DNA of 64,000 nucleotides from positions 206,131 through 270,130 of the forward strand of contig NZ_VEXQ01000004.1 in the NCBI RefSeq assembly GCF_006376615.1, in the 5' to 3' direction. The position numbers and the translations under genes were made by a program. The stretch's first letter is position 1; each line of letters starts with the position of its first letter. Below the pieces are notes generated by a model that saw only the letters and a program-made list of their open reading frames with translations, was not told the DNA's origin and did no database searches. This document shows positions 38,737-48,098 of the stretch, one piece after another. This DNA comes from Buttiauxella sp. B2 (GTDB lineage: Bacteria; Pseudomonadota; Gammaproteobacteria; Enterobacterales; Enterobacteriaceae).

Positions 38737-40221
38737 ATGCAGGGCACCAAAATTCGACTCTTAGCTGGCGGATTGCTGTTGGTCGCCGCCGCCAGTAATG
38801 TGCAGGCAGAAGCACTACAGCCCGACCCAGCCTGGCAGCAAGGTACCTTGGCCAATGGCTTCCAATGGCAAGTCCTGGCCACGCCTCAGCGCCCTAGCGA
38901 TCGTATAGAAATTCGTCTGCTGGTCAATACCGGTTCATTGACTGAGACGACCCAGCAGAGCGGTTATAGCCACTTTGTCCCTCGCCTTGCGCTAACACAA
39001 AGCGGTAGTTTACAACCGGTACAGGTTCGTTCCTTATGGCAGCAAAGTGTGGACCCGAAGCGTCCGCTGCCACCGGCGATAGTCTCTTATGACTTCACAC
39101 TGTTTAATCTCAGCCTGCCTAACAACCGTAATGATCTGCTCAAAGAAGCGCTAACTTATCTTTCCGACAGCAGCGGTAAACTCGCGATTAACCCAGAAAC
39201 GGTGAATCTTGCGCTGCAAGCTCAGGATATGGTTGCAACATGGCCGATGGACACCAAAGACGACTGGTGGCGCTATCGCCTGAAAGGTTCCCCGCTATTA
39301 GGTCATGACCCGGCAGAAAACCTCAAGCAGCCGGTAGATGTCGAACAACTCAAAGCGTTCCACCAGAAATGGTATACCCCTGATGCCATGACGTTGATTG
39401 TGGTGGGTAATGTCGACAGCCGCAGTGTTGCTGACCAAATCAATAAAACATTTGGCACTTTGACCGGCAAGCGTGAAACGCCTGCACCGGTTGCCACGCT
39501 TTCTCCGCTCAAACACGAAGCGGTCAGTTTGATGACCAGCAGCGTGCGTCAGGACCGCCTCTCACTGATGTGGGACAACGCCTGGCAGCCGATTCGTGAA
39601 TCTTCTATGTTATTGCGTTACTGGCGTGCAGACCTCGCCCGTGAGGCGTTGTTCTGGCATGTGCAGCAGAAACTTAGCAAACAGAATATCCAGGATCTGA
39701 ACCTGAGCTTTGATTGCCGCGTGCTCTATCAGCGCGCGCAATGTGGCATCAACCTGGAATCACCGAACAACAAGCTGAACGCTAATTTGACGAGCGTAGG
39801 CAAAGAGTTGCTTAGCGTGCGTGATAAAGGGCTGTCGCAGGAAGAGTTTGATGCATTAATTGCGCAGAAAAAAAATGAACTAACCAAGTTGTTTACCACT
39901 TACGCCCGCACCGATACCGATGTGTTGATTAGCCAGCGTATGCGCTCGCTGCAAAACCAGGTTGTGGACATTGCCCCTGAACAGTATCAGAAACTGCGTC
40001 AGGATTTCCTGAACAGCCTGACACTGAACATGATGAACCAGGATTTGCGCCAACAACTCTCGCAAGAGATGGCGTTAGTGTTGTTGCAACCGAAAGGTGA
40101 GCCTGAATACAACATGAAGGATCTGCAAGCGACGTGGGACAAAGTAATGGTGCCCTCTAAGGCGCTTCCGTTAACGGATGAGCCTAAGCAGGATGTGTCG
40201 GATATTCCCCCGGCGCAGTAA
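38737..40221 (+). CDS. yhjJ: YhjJ, periplasmic M16-family pseudopeptidase
   Basis: The 494-residue protein has a signal peptide (to about residue 24, NVQA) and an insulinase-like M16 fold. The zinc site HxxEH is replaced by HFVPR (residues 79-83), so both the catalytic Glu and second His are lost and it should not be a zinc protease. E. coli YhjJ shows the same change. Its role is unknown. It ends DIPPAQ as in E. coli, and is convergent with kdgK across a shared terminator. Confidence 0.92.
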   Translation: MQGTKIRLLAGGLLLVAAASNVQAEALQPDPAWQQGTLANGFQWQVLATPQRPSDRIEIRLLVNTGSLTETTQQSGYSHFVPRLALTQSGSLQPVQVRSLWQQSVDPKRPLPPAIVSYDFTLFNLSLPNNRNDLLKEALTYLSDSSGKLAINPETVNLALQAQDMVATWPMDTKDDWWRYRLKGSPLLGHDPAENLKQPVDVEQLKAFHQKWYTPDAMTLIVVGNVDSRSVADQINKTFGTLTGKRETPAPVATLSPLKHEAVSLMTSSVRQDRLSLMWDNAWQPIRESSMLLRYWRADLAREALFWHVQQKLSKQNIQDLNLSFDCRVLYQRAQCGINLESPNNKLNANLTSVGKELLSVRDKGLSQEEFDALIAQKKNELTKLFTTYARTDTDVLISQRMRSLQNQVVDIAPEQYQKLRQDFLNSLTLNMMNQDLRQQLSQEMALVLLQPKGEPEYNMKDLQATWDKVMVPSKALPLTDEPKQDVSDIPPAQ

Positions 40222-40232
40222 TAGCAAAAACT

Positions 40233-40260
40233 AAAAAAGCGCCGAAAGGCGCCTTTTTTA
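40233..40260. terminator. Bidirectional terminator between yhjJ and kdgK
   Basis: GCGCC-GAAA-GGCGC (40239-40252) has a stable GAAA loop, with six A before and six T after. It can serve both converging genes. Confidence 0.9.
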
Positions 40261-40281
40261 TGAGTCGAATTAGACTCTGAA

Positions 40282-41214
40282 TTACTTTGGCATTGCTTCT
40301 TTTGGAATGATAGCACCACGGTACTGAATCACGGTGCTCGCGGTCAAATGCCCGCGTTTTGCCGCATCTTGCGCACTGCCGCCAGTCAAACGCACAGCCA
40401 GATAGCCCGCGCTGAAAGAGTCACCGGCCGCAGTGGTATCGATGACTTTTTCTTTCGGCAATTTAACCGCAGGCACTTCTATCATTGATTCACCCTGAAT
40501 TGCGACCAGGCAGGAATCTGCGCCACGCTTGATGACTACTTCGCGCACGCCAGCAGCCTGAGTACGGTGAATCACTTCTTCTACCGGTTTCTCGCCCCAC
40601 AACAAATCTTCGTCATCCAGCGTCAGGAACGCGATGTCTGTGCAGGCCAGCATTTGCATATATACCCGTTGGGTCTCTTCACGGCTTGCCCACAGGCGCG
40701 GACGGTAGTTGTTATCGAAGATAACCTTGCAACCGTTAGCACGGCACTGAGCCAGCAATGCCATCAGTTTTTCACGGCTTGCCGCGTTGAGGATAGCCAG
40801 GCTGATACCGCTCAGGTACAGGTAGTCGAACTGTGCCAGTTCTGCACAAATAGCCTGTGCCTGGTCGCTCTCCAGCCAGAAGCGGGCGGCGGCTTCGTTG
40901 CGCCAGTAGTAGAAGGTGCGCTCGCCGGTAGAGTCGGTTTCGATGTAATACAGGCCTGGCAAACGGTGCTCCAGACGTTGTGTTAGCTCGGTATGCACGT
41001 TTTCTTGCTGCCAGGCATCCAGCATTTGTTGGCTGAAGTTATCTTCACCCAATGCGGTAACGTAATGGACTTCAAGGTCGGTAGCATCAACCTGGCGTGC
41101 GATGTAAACGGAGGTGTTAAGGGTATCGCCACCAAAGCCGCGGCTAACTTCCGCACCTTTTTGCGACAGTTCAATCATACATTCACCGATGACGGCGATT
41201 TTACGCGTTGGCAT
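40282..41214 (-). CDS. kdgK: KdgK, 2-keto-3-deoxygluconate kinase
   Basis: The 310-residue PfkB-family kinase matches E. coli KdgK (KIAVIGECMIELS, RGFGGDTLNTSVY, VIFDNNYRPRLW) and has the signature DTTAAGDSF (residues 259-267) with catalytic Asp265. It phosphorylates 2-keto-3-deoxygluconate for the Entner-Doudoroff lower branch in pectin and hexuronate use. Position next to yhjJ is conserved. Confidence 0.95.
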   Translation of the reverse strand: MPTRKIAVIGECMIELSQKGAEVSRGFGGDTLNTSVYIARQVDATDLEVHYVTALGEDNFSQQMLDAWQQENVHTELTQRLEHRLPGLYYIETDSTGERTFYYWRNEAAARFWLESDQAQAICAELAQFDYLYLSGISLAILNAASREKLMALLAQCRANGCKVIFDNNYRPRLWASREETQRVYMQMLACTDIAFLTLDDEDLLWGEKPVEEVIHRTQAAGVREVVIKRGADSCLVAIQGESMIEVPAVKLPKEKVIDTTAAGDSFSAGYLAVRLTGGSAQDAAKRGHLTASTVIQYRGAIIPKEAMPK

Positions 41215-41372
41215 AGCAGTAGACCTGAATTAATAAGATTGCTGCTAGTTTGATGGGCGGTTAAAAACGAGTCAAACAATTTAAAACGATGTTTCGGAAA
41301 ACTTTGAGCTAAGGCAGTTTATTGCCAATGTGTCAGAACGCTCTTTGATTGAAGTTGTACTGAAAGCGAACA

Positions 41373-41399
41373 TAAAGTTCTCATCCATTACGCCGATAA
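41373..41399 (+). promoter_or_regulatory. Flagellar sigma-28 (FliA) promoter of pdeH
   Basis: TAAAGTTC (41373-41380), an 11-base spacer and GCCGATAA (41392-41399) match the FliA consensus TAAAGTTT-N11-GCCGATAA with a single change. Transcription would start near 41406, about 40 bases before pdeH. In E. coli pdeH (yhjH) is a class III flagellar gene. Confidence 0.9.
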
Positions 41400-41443
41400 C
41401 TTGTCGATGAGCCATCCGAGTTATCAAGGTAAACAGGACGTAC

Positions 41444-42220
41444 ATGATGAAGTTTAAGCAGATCACTCACCGGCTTAATACGCTTGAGGCGAGTGTCGAA
41501 AGTTTGCAGGAGCGGCGGTTCTGGTTACAGTGCCAGCGGCAGTACACCTTCCAGCCGATCTATAAAATTGATGGCCATTTAATGGCGATAGAGCTGTTGA
41601 CGGTGGTTATTCATCCGGAAGAACCAGAAATTCGCATTCCACCCGATCGTTACTTTACGTCTGTTTCTAGCCGCACGCGGCTAATGGTTATCGAGGAACA
41701 ACTCAATCTGCTGGCTGGCTGGGAGTCTATTTTCATCGGCTACAAGATCTTAGCCTCGGTGAATGTAGATGGCCCAACATTGATGGCGATGAAACAGCAT
41801 CAGCCGATTCTGGCGCTCATCAATAAAATGCCGTGGGTGCGTTTTGAATTGGTCGAACACATCACTCAACCGCAAGCCGTGACGCTGGCAACAATGCACG
41901 AATTCGGCCCACTGTGGCTTGATGATTTCGGCACCGGCGTTGCTAATTTCTCTGCATTAAGTGAGATGCGCTACGACTACATCAAAGTCGCACGTGACCT
42001 GTTCATCATGCTGCGCACCAGCGAAGAAGGCCGCAACTTATTCACCATGTTGCTGCAATTAATGAATCGCTACTGCAAAGGCGTTATCGTCGAAGGTGTT
42101 GAAACTGAAGACGAATGGCGCGATGTTCAATCTTCACCTGCATTCGCGGCGCAAGGCTATTTTCTCTCTCGCCCCATCCCATTTGAAGAGCTGGAAAGCG
42201 TGCTAACTCGCCTCTCCTGA
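41444..42220 (+). CDS. pdeH: PdeH (YhjH), flagella-coregulated c-di-GMP phosphodiesterase
   Basis: The 258-residue protein is a single EAL domain without sensor. The EAL motif reads ELL (residues 50-52 in MAIELLTVV), and LVEH, WLDDFGTG, YDYIKVAR and VIVEGVET are present. E. coli PdeH shows the same ELL motif and is the main phosphodiesterase that lowers c-di-GMP during motility. AGGA lies 5 bases before the ATG at 41444 and 8 before the ATG at 41447; either may be used. It opposes activation of the cellulose synthase encoded upstream. Confidence 0.94.
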   Translation: MMKFKQITHRLNTLEASVESLQERRFWLQCQRQYTFQPIYKIDGHLMAIELLTVVIHPEEPEIRIPPDRYFTSVSSRTRLMVIEEQLNLLAGWESIFIGYKILASVNVDGPTLMAMKQHQPILALINKMPWVRFELVEHITQPQAVTLATMHEFGPLWLDDFGTGVANFSALSEMRYDYIKVARDLFIMLRTSEEGRNLFTMLLQLMNRYCKGVIVEGVETEDEWRDVQSSPAFAAQGYFLSRPIPFEELESVLTRLS

Positions 42221-42283
42221 TGCCTTTTGGCCACGCTAAACTATCTTTAGTAAAGCGAGCCACATCAGGAAAAGGTGAAAGGC

Positions 42284-44350
42284 ATGACAAAAACTGGAAA
42301 AATCGTAAGCGGAGTCGTCGGGGTTTTCTTGTTGTTGGTTGCGGTGGCAATCATTGTGATTGCGACGTTTGACTGGAATCGGCTCAAGCCGACTATCAAC
42401 CAAAAAGTCTCGACAGAATTGAACCGCCCGTTCGCCATTCGTGGTGATTTAGGCGTGGTTTGGGAACGAAATAAAGAAGAAACCGGATGGCGCAGTTGGG
42501 TGCCCTGGCCGCATGTTCATGCCGAAGATATTATTCTCGGTAATCCCCCTGAAATTCCTGACGTGACGATGGTGCACTTGCCACGCGTTGATGCCACTCT
42601 GGCACCGCTGTCTCTGCTCACCAAAACCGTCTATATCCCATGGATTAAGCTAGTTCAGCCCGATGCACGGCTGATTCGCCTGTCGGAAAAAAACAATAAC
42701 TGGACCTTCAAGTTAGCCAGTGACGGGCAAAAAAATCCCAATCAACCGCCATCTGCCTGGTCTTTCAGAGTGGACAATATTCTGTTCGACAAAGGCCGTA
42801 TTGCGGTTAATGACAAACTCACCAAAGCAGAGATAGAAATCCTCGTCGACCCACTCGGCAAGCCGTTACCGTTTAGTGAAGTAGAAGGGCGCAAACCGAG
42901 TGGGAAAGATGCCGCAAAAGCGGGCGATTATGTCTTTGGCCTGAAAGTGCGTGGGCGCTATAACGGTGAACCTCTGGAAGGCTCAGGCAAAATTGGTGGC
43001 ATGTTAGCGCTGCGTAGCGAAGGTGAAACCGCATTCCCGGTGCAAGCGGATATACATTCGGGGAATTCACGCGTGGCGTTTATTGGCACCATTAACGACC
43101 CGATGAAAATGGGGGGCGTAGATTTACAGCTGAAATTCTCCGGCGATTCGCTGGGTAATCTCTACGATCTCACTGGCGTGTTATTACCGGATACGCCGCC
43201 GTTCGAAACCGACGGGCACTTGCTGGCAAAAATCGACACCGAAAAAGGTTCGGTCTTCCGTTATCAGAACTTTAACGGGCGTATTGGCGACAGCGATATT
43301 CATGGTTCGCTGACCTATTCACAAGGAAAACCGCGGCCGAAGCTGGAAGGTGACCTTGAGTCGAAACAGCTCAGACTGGCAGATTTAGGCCCGTTGATTG
43401 GCGTGGATTCAGGTAAAGGCGCGCAGCAAAGTAAACAGTCTGAACAAGCCAAAGGCGAGAAAACCGTCCAGCCGAGCGATAAAGTGTTGCCCTACGACCG
43501 CTTTGAAACCGACAAATGGAACGCCATGGACGCTGATGTGCGCTTTAAAGGCGGGCGTATCGAACATAGCGGGACGCTGCCACTCAGTAATCTGACGACG
43601 CACGTCATTCTTAATAATGCTGATTTACGGCTTCAACCGCTGAAATTTGGCATGGCGGGCGGCACCATCAGCGCCAATATCCACCTTGAAGGCGACAAAA
43701 AGCCAATGCAGGGGAAAGCGGATATTCAGGCACGGCGTTTGCAACTCAAGCAACTGATGCCGAAAGTGGAATCCATGCAAAAAACGCTCGGTGAACTGAA
43801 TGGTGATGCGGATTTGCGTGGACACGGTAATTCCATTGCCGCACTGCTAGGCAGCAGTGATGGCAACCTGAAATTGCTGATGAATGACGGGTTAATCAGC
43901 CGCAACCTGATGGAAATCGTTGGCCTGAATGTCGGGAATTACATCGTTGGGCAAATCTTTGGTGATGATGAAGTGCGAATTAATTGCGCGGCGGCAAACC
44001 TCGATTTACGCGATGGTGTGGCTACTCCACGCATATTTGCCTTTGATACCGAAAACGCGCTGATTAATGTCACCGGAACCACCAACTTTTCCAGCGAGCG
44101 GCTCGATTTAACCATCGACCCGGAGAGCAAAGGGATTCGGATAATCACGTTGCGTTCGCCGCTGTATGTTCGTGGGACGTTTAAAAACCCGGATGCGGGA
44201 GTGAAAGCAGGGCCGTTAATTGCTCGTGGTGCAGTTGCCGCAGCGCTTGCAACATTGGTTACGCCAGCCGCCGCGTTACTGGCACTGATTTCGCCTTCAG
44301 AGGGTGGGCAGAACCAGTGCCAGAATATTTTGGGGCAGATGAAGAAGTGA
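42284..44350 (+). CDS. yhjG: YhjG, AsmA-family inner membrane protein
   Basis: The 688-residue protein has one N-terminal membrane helix (about residues 8-28) followed by a large periplasmic AsmA-like domain. It is close to E. coli YhjG (TFDWNRLKPTINQKVS, WRSWVPWPHVHAEDIILGNPP, FDTENALINVTGT). AsmA-like proteins are repeat-beta-groove proteins linked to lipid movement to the outer membrane; YhjG itself has no firm role. The ATG at 42284 fits the E. coli start; a GTG at 42275 is in frame upstream. A REP-like pair follows the stop. Confidence 0.92.
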   Translation: MTKTGKIVSGVVGVFLLLVAVAIIVIATFDWNRLKPTINQKVSTELNRPFAIRGDLGVVWERNKEETGWRSWVPWPHVHAEDIILGNPPEIPDVTMVHLPRVDATLAPLSLLTKTVYIPWIKLVQPDARLIRLSEKNNNWTFKLASDGQKNPNQPPSAWSFRVDNILFDKGRIAVNDKLTKAEIEILVDPLGKPLPFSEVEGRKPSGKDAAKAGDYVFGLKVRGRYNGEPLEGSGKIGGMLALRSEGETAFPVQADIHSGNSRVAFIGTINDPMKMGGVDLQLKFSGDSLGNLYDLTGVLLPDTPPFETDGHLLAKIDTEKGSVFRYQNFNGRIGDSDIHGSLTYSQGKPRPKLEGDLESKQLRLADLGPLIGVDSGKGAQQSKQSEQAKGEKTVQPSDKVLPYDRFETDKWNAMDADVRFKGGRIEHSGTLPLSNLTTHVILNNADLRLQPLKFGMAGGTISANIHLEGDKKPMQGKADIQARRLQLKQLMPKVESMQKTLGELNGDADLRGHGNSIAALLGSSDGNLKLLMNDGLISRNLMEIVGLNVGNYIVGQIFGDDEVRINCAAANLDLRDGVATPRIFAFDTENALINVTGTTNFSSERLDLTIDPESKGIRIITLRSPLYVRGTFKNPDAGVKAGPLIARGAVAAALATLVTPAAALLALISPSEGGQNQCQNILGQMKK

Positions 44351-44354
44351 TTTT

Positions 44355-44425
44355 GTCGGATGTCGCTACGCTAATCCGACTTACATTTTGGTTTCGTAGG
44401 GTGGATTAGCGTAGCGACATCCACC
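44355..44425. repeat. REP-like palindrome pair between yhjG and yhjE
   Basis: Unit A (44355-44380) runs GTCGGAT...ATCCGAC and unit B (44400-44425) GGTGGAT...ATCCACC, both with the inner text TAGCGTAGCGA or its complement. The two are in opposite orientation, as in bacterial interspersed mosaic elements. Related units occur at 48872-48945 and 58252-58394. Confidence 0.8.
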
Positions 44426-44437
44426 GTTTTCATTTTT

Positions 44438-45763
44438 CTACAGCGATAAATGACGTGTTTCTTTAGACACCAGCAACGCAACCAGCGTAATCGCAGACAT
44501 CGCCGCCAGATACAAGCCCACATAGAACAGACCGTAATTCGACTGCAACCAGGTGGCGATGTACGGCGCTACAGATGCACCCAGAATCGATGCCACGTTA
44601 TACGAGAATGATGCCCCGGTATAACGCACTTCTGTCGGGAACAACTCCGGCAGCAACGCGCCCATTGGGCCGAAAGTTAATCCCATCAGACTCAAGCCAA
44701 TCAGCAAGAAGGTCATGACCAGTGTCGGGTTGCCGGAGCCTAACAGCGGTTGGAACACGGCTAATGCAAAGATAATCATCAGGCTAGTGATAACAATCAT
44801 GCACTTACGACGGCCAAACTTATCAGCCAGATAACCCGCAATCGGCACCATCACGCCAAAACCAATGACTGCCATCATCAGCATCCACAACACGTCGTTG
44901 CGTGAGAAGCCAAGACCAACAGGCACGGCAGCGGTGCTGAAAGTCATGGAATAGACGGTCATGATGTAAAACAGCGTATACGTTGCCAGCATGATAAACG
45001 TGCCGATAACGGTGGCTTTCATGTGTTTCGTCAGCAGCGTACCAAGCGGGATTTTCACCTGCTTACCCGCTTTAGCAATCTTGGCGAATACGGGTGTTTC
45101 ATGCAGCGAAACGCGCACATACAAGCCGATAATGACCAGCACAGCGGAAAGAATAAACGGTACACGCCAACCCCAGGACATGAATTGTTCGTCGGTCAGC
45201 AACCAGGACAGCAGCAAGAAGGTGCCATTGGCAAAGAAGAAGCCAATTGGCGCCCCCAATTGTGGGAATGAACCATACAGTGCGCGTTTGCGTGGTGGCG
45301 CATTCTCCGTAGCCAGTAATGCGGCACCGCCCCATTCACCACCCAGACCCAAACCCTGACCAAAACGCGCCAGCGCTAACAGCATTGGAGCTAGTACACC
45401 GATGGTTTCGTAGCTTGGCAGCAGGCCAATCACCACCGTGGAAACACCCATCGTCAGAAGGGATGCCACCAATGTCACTTTGCGGCCTACGCGGTCGCCA
45501 AAGTGACCGAAAAGCGCAGAACCAATCGGGCGCGCCACAAAAGCAATCGCGAACGTTGCCAGTGACTGTAGTGTTGCAGCTGTTGGGTCACCTTGTGGAA
45601 AGAAGATGTGCGGGAAAACAATGACGGCAGCAGTGGCGTAAATATAGAAATCGAAAAATTCGATGGCGGTGCCGACCAGAGAGGCAACGACAACTTTTCC
45701 GCGTGAGTTGACGGGTGTGGCGTCAGTTTCAGTATTGATTGAATTAGCGATGGTGGCTTGCAT
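44438..45763 (-). CDS. yhjE: YhjE, MFS transporter of the metabolite:proton symporter family
   Basis: The 441-residue protein has 12 membrane helices and the MHS-family marks: GTAIEFFDFYIYATAA at helix 1, ARPIGSALFGHFGDRVGRK in the 2-3 loop and LARFGQGLGLGGEWGGA at helix 4. It is close to E. coli YhjE, whose substrate is unknown; relatives such as ShiA, ProP and KgtP carry organic acids or osmolytes. Confidence 0.93.
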   Translation of the reverse strand: MQATIANSINTETDATPVNSRGKVVVASLVGTAIEFFDFYIYATAAVIVFPHIFFPQGDPTAATLQSLATFAIAFVARPIGSALFGHFGDRVGRKVTLVASLLTMGVSTVVIGLLPSYETIGVLAPMLLALARFGQGLGLGGEWGGAALLATENAPPRKRALYGSFPQLGAPIGFFFANGTFLLLSWLLTDEQFMSWGWRVPFILSAVLVIIGLYVRVSLHETPVFAKIAKAGKQVKIPLGTLLTKHMKATVIGTFIMLATYTLFYIMTVYSMTFSTAAVPVGLGFSRNDVLWMLMMAVIGFGVMVPIAGYLADKFGRRKCMIVITSLMIIFALAVFQPLLGSGNPTLVMTFLLIGLSLMGLTFGPMGALLPELFPTEVRYTGASFSYNVASILGASVAPYIATWLQSNYGLFYVGLYLAAMSAITLVALLVSKETRHLSL

Positions 45764-46013
45764 ATGTTTTTCTTATTTATATCGAACGAAAAGCCATATT
45801 ACGCACAGCAAAAGCCGCATTTCAACGCAGGCTTGTTAACCGCATTGTGCGATTAACAAGCAATGAGAGGATAATTTTTAGTCCAGAAAAGAAACATCTA
45901 TGTAACACTTCACATAAATAAAAACTCAGCTAATAAAACTGCTTTTAGGTTAAATAAAAGTTACAGGCTGGATTTATATGCTGTGGTTGTCTATTCCCTC
46001 CGTGAGTGACGGG

Positions 46014-47024
46014 TTACTTGTGCGTTTTACCTGGCATTCTCGGGTCATCTTTGTACTGCGCGGTGGCAATCCACGCGGCGCAAAACAGCGTCAGGCGGGC
46101 AAAGAAATAGAAAAATGCCATCAAACCTAAAACGGAACCAAAGGCGGCACCTGACGGTGAACTCATCAGTTTCGGCAGGCTGTAGGTCATGATGATTTTA
46201 ATCACCTCAAAACCAATGGCTGCAATAAACGTTCCGCGGATCAGCGCTTTTTTGCGTGGGCGATGGCGCGGCAATCGCCAGAAAATCCAGAAGAACAACA
46301 GATAGTTGGCAAAAATAGAGATAGTCAGGCCGACCAAATGCCAGACTGGTTTGAGCCATTCAATCCCGCCTAAATGTAAAAGGTTAATCAGCAATGTTTG
46401 GGCGGAACCTGAAATCGACGTAATGGATAACGTCACAATCAACGCAACCATTAACCCAACCAGTGACACCAAATCACGCAGATATTTTACCCAGAGTTTT
46501 TCCTCATCCTGTGGATTTCTCTCCCATTTATCTCGCGACTGCGCACGCACCGCTTCTCGCAAATTCCCCATCCAGTTGATGCCGGAATACAGCGCAATCA
46601 ACAGCCCGACCAAACCAACTGTGGTGCGTTGTTGCACCGCTGTATTGATCGTGTTTTTAAGTGTGGCGGCAAGGGTTGGCTCGGTCACATTGGCGAGGAT
46701 TTTATTGAAAATGTCCTCAAGTATCATGGGATGTGAGGCGAGGATGTAACCTGCGGTGGCAAACGCCACCATCAAAATCGGGATCAGCGACAAGAACGAA
46801 AAGTAGGTGATTGCCGCGCCAAACTGATTACCCATGCGGTCGTTAAAACGTTCCGTTGCTCGTAATAAATGCGCCACCATTGGGCGACGTTCGATGCGCC
46901 CGACAGTCGTATTCACGCTATCGATGGTCTTGTTGACCTTTTCATTACTGGTTTTGATTTTGACTATTGGCTCGTAGTCGAGCGTTTCAGTAGGGCGTTT
47001 CTCGGTGCTATCCGGCATGGTCAT
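46014..47024 (-). CDS. yhjD: YhjD, YihY/UPF0761-family inner membrane protein
   Basis: The 336-residue protein has about six membrane helices and the YihY/RNase BN-like (virulence factor BrkB) fold, with AITYFSFLSLIPILMVAFATAGY and SGINWMGNLREAVRAQ. E. coli YhjD (about 337 residues) lies at the same place; a point mutation there permits growth with lipid IVA-type precursors, suggesting a link to lipid transport. An ATG at 47018 is a possible alternative start. Confidence 0.92.
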   Translation of the reverse strand: MTMPDSTEKRPTETLDYEPIVKIKTSNEKVNKTIDSVNTTVGRIERRPMVAHLLRATERFNDRMGNQFGAAITYFSFLSLIPILMVAFATAGYILASHPMILEDIFNKILANVTEPTLAATLKNTINTAVQQRTTVGLVGLLIALYSGINWMGNLREAVRAQSRDKWERNPQDEEKLWVKYLRDLVSLVGLMVALIVTLSITSISGSAQTLLINLLHLGGIEWLKPVWHLVGLTISIFANYLLFFWIFWRLPRHRPRKKALIRGTFIAAIGFEVIKIIMTYSLPKLMSSPSGAAFGSVLGLMAFFYFFARLTLFCAAWIATAQYKDDPRMPGKTHK

Positions 47025-47079
47025 CAGGTGATTTTTCCTTTTGTTTTAGCAGGATCGTAAAGAAATTATAGCGGGAATG

Positions 47080-47979
47080 CTAATCGACATACCCTTTTAC
47101 TAACCCCGTTAGCCATTCCATAAACAAATGAACGCGGCGCGAAAGGTTACGACGGTGCGGATATAGCAGGGAGACCGGCATCGGTTCGGCACGATATTGC
47201 GGCAGGATCTCCACCAGTTTTTTGCTTTTGAGAAGCTCTTTTACCCCGATGCGTGGTACTTGAATAATCCCAAGTCCGGCAAGGCACGCTGCCTGATACG
47301 TTTCGGTGCTATTCACGGTAATCACGCCACCTGTTTTTACCCAACGCGTTTTTTTATCTTCCCAGACTTCAAACCCTTGCGGGCGGCTGCCTAGGTTAAG
47401 TGCGTAATGCACCACGGCGTGAGAAGCCAGGTCGTCCAGGCTTTCAGGATAACCGAAACGTGCCAGATAATCGGGGCTGGCGCAGTTAATTAAAGTCAGT
47501 TTCCCCAAAGGCCGTGCCACCAGACCTGAGTCTTTAAGCTGCCCAACGCGCACCACGCAGTCGAACCCCTCGCGCACGATATCCACCATGCGATCGCTAC
47601 TACTTAATTCCAGCTCAATACCAGGATATTGCTGCAAGAAAGCGGGGAGTTTGGGGATCACTAAATTTTTGGCCAGACCCACTGTCATGTCTACGCGCAA
47701 ACGCCCGCTGACACTGCTTGGGTCGTGTAAAAACAGACCGTCCAGTTCATCAAGATTGGCTAATAGATCGCGGCAGCGTTCGTAATACACCATACCGTCT
47801 TGTGTTAGTTGCACTCGGCGAGTGGTGCGATGCAATAACCTTGTTCCGAGTATGCCTTCCAGCGCCTGAATCTGGCGCGATACGCTACCTTTAGGTAGGC
47901 CCAGAGTGTCTGCCGCACGAGAGAAACTTTCCAGTTCGGCCACTCGAATGAACAGCTGCATTGCCTGTATTTTATCCAC
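47080..47979 (-). CDS. yhjC: YhjC, LysR-type regulator
   Basis: The 299-residue protein has the LysR N-terminal winged helix (FIRVAELESFSRAADTLGLPKGSVSRQIQ region, residues about 9-38) and a C-terminal ligand-binding domain. Length and sequence agree with E. coli YhjC. The start is a GTG at 47979. The divergent short-chain dehydrogenase 119 bases away is the likely target, because LysR proteins often control the divergent gene. Confidence 0.88.
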   Translation of the reverse strand: MDKIQAMQLFIRVAELESFSRAADTLGLPKGSVSRQIQALEGILGTRLLHRTTRRVQLTQDGMVYYERCRDLLANLDELDGLFLHDPSSVSGRLRVDMTVGLAKNLVIPKLPAFLQQYPGIELELSSSDRMVDIVREGFDCVVRVGQLKDSGLVARPLGKLTLINCASPDYLARFGYPESLDDLASHAVVHYALNLGSRPQGFEVWEDKKTRWVKTGGVITVNSTETYQAACLAGLGIIQVPRIGVKELLKSKKLVEILPQYRAEPMPVSLLYPHRRNLSRRVHLFMEWLTGLVKGYVD

Positions 47980-48098
47980 TATTTTCTCGCATTGTTGTTG
48001 GTAGTGAAACAGTGATGCGTAATGAGTGCTCTTTATTGTTTTTGTAGCAGCTAATAAGCTTTATCTCAATCACCTGACAGTCATACAAGAGGCAAATC

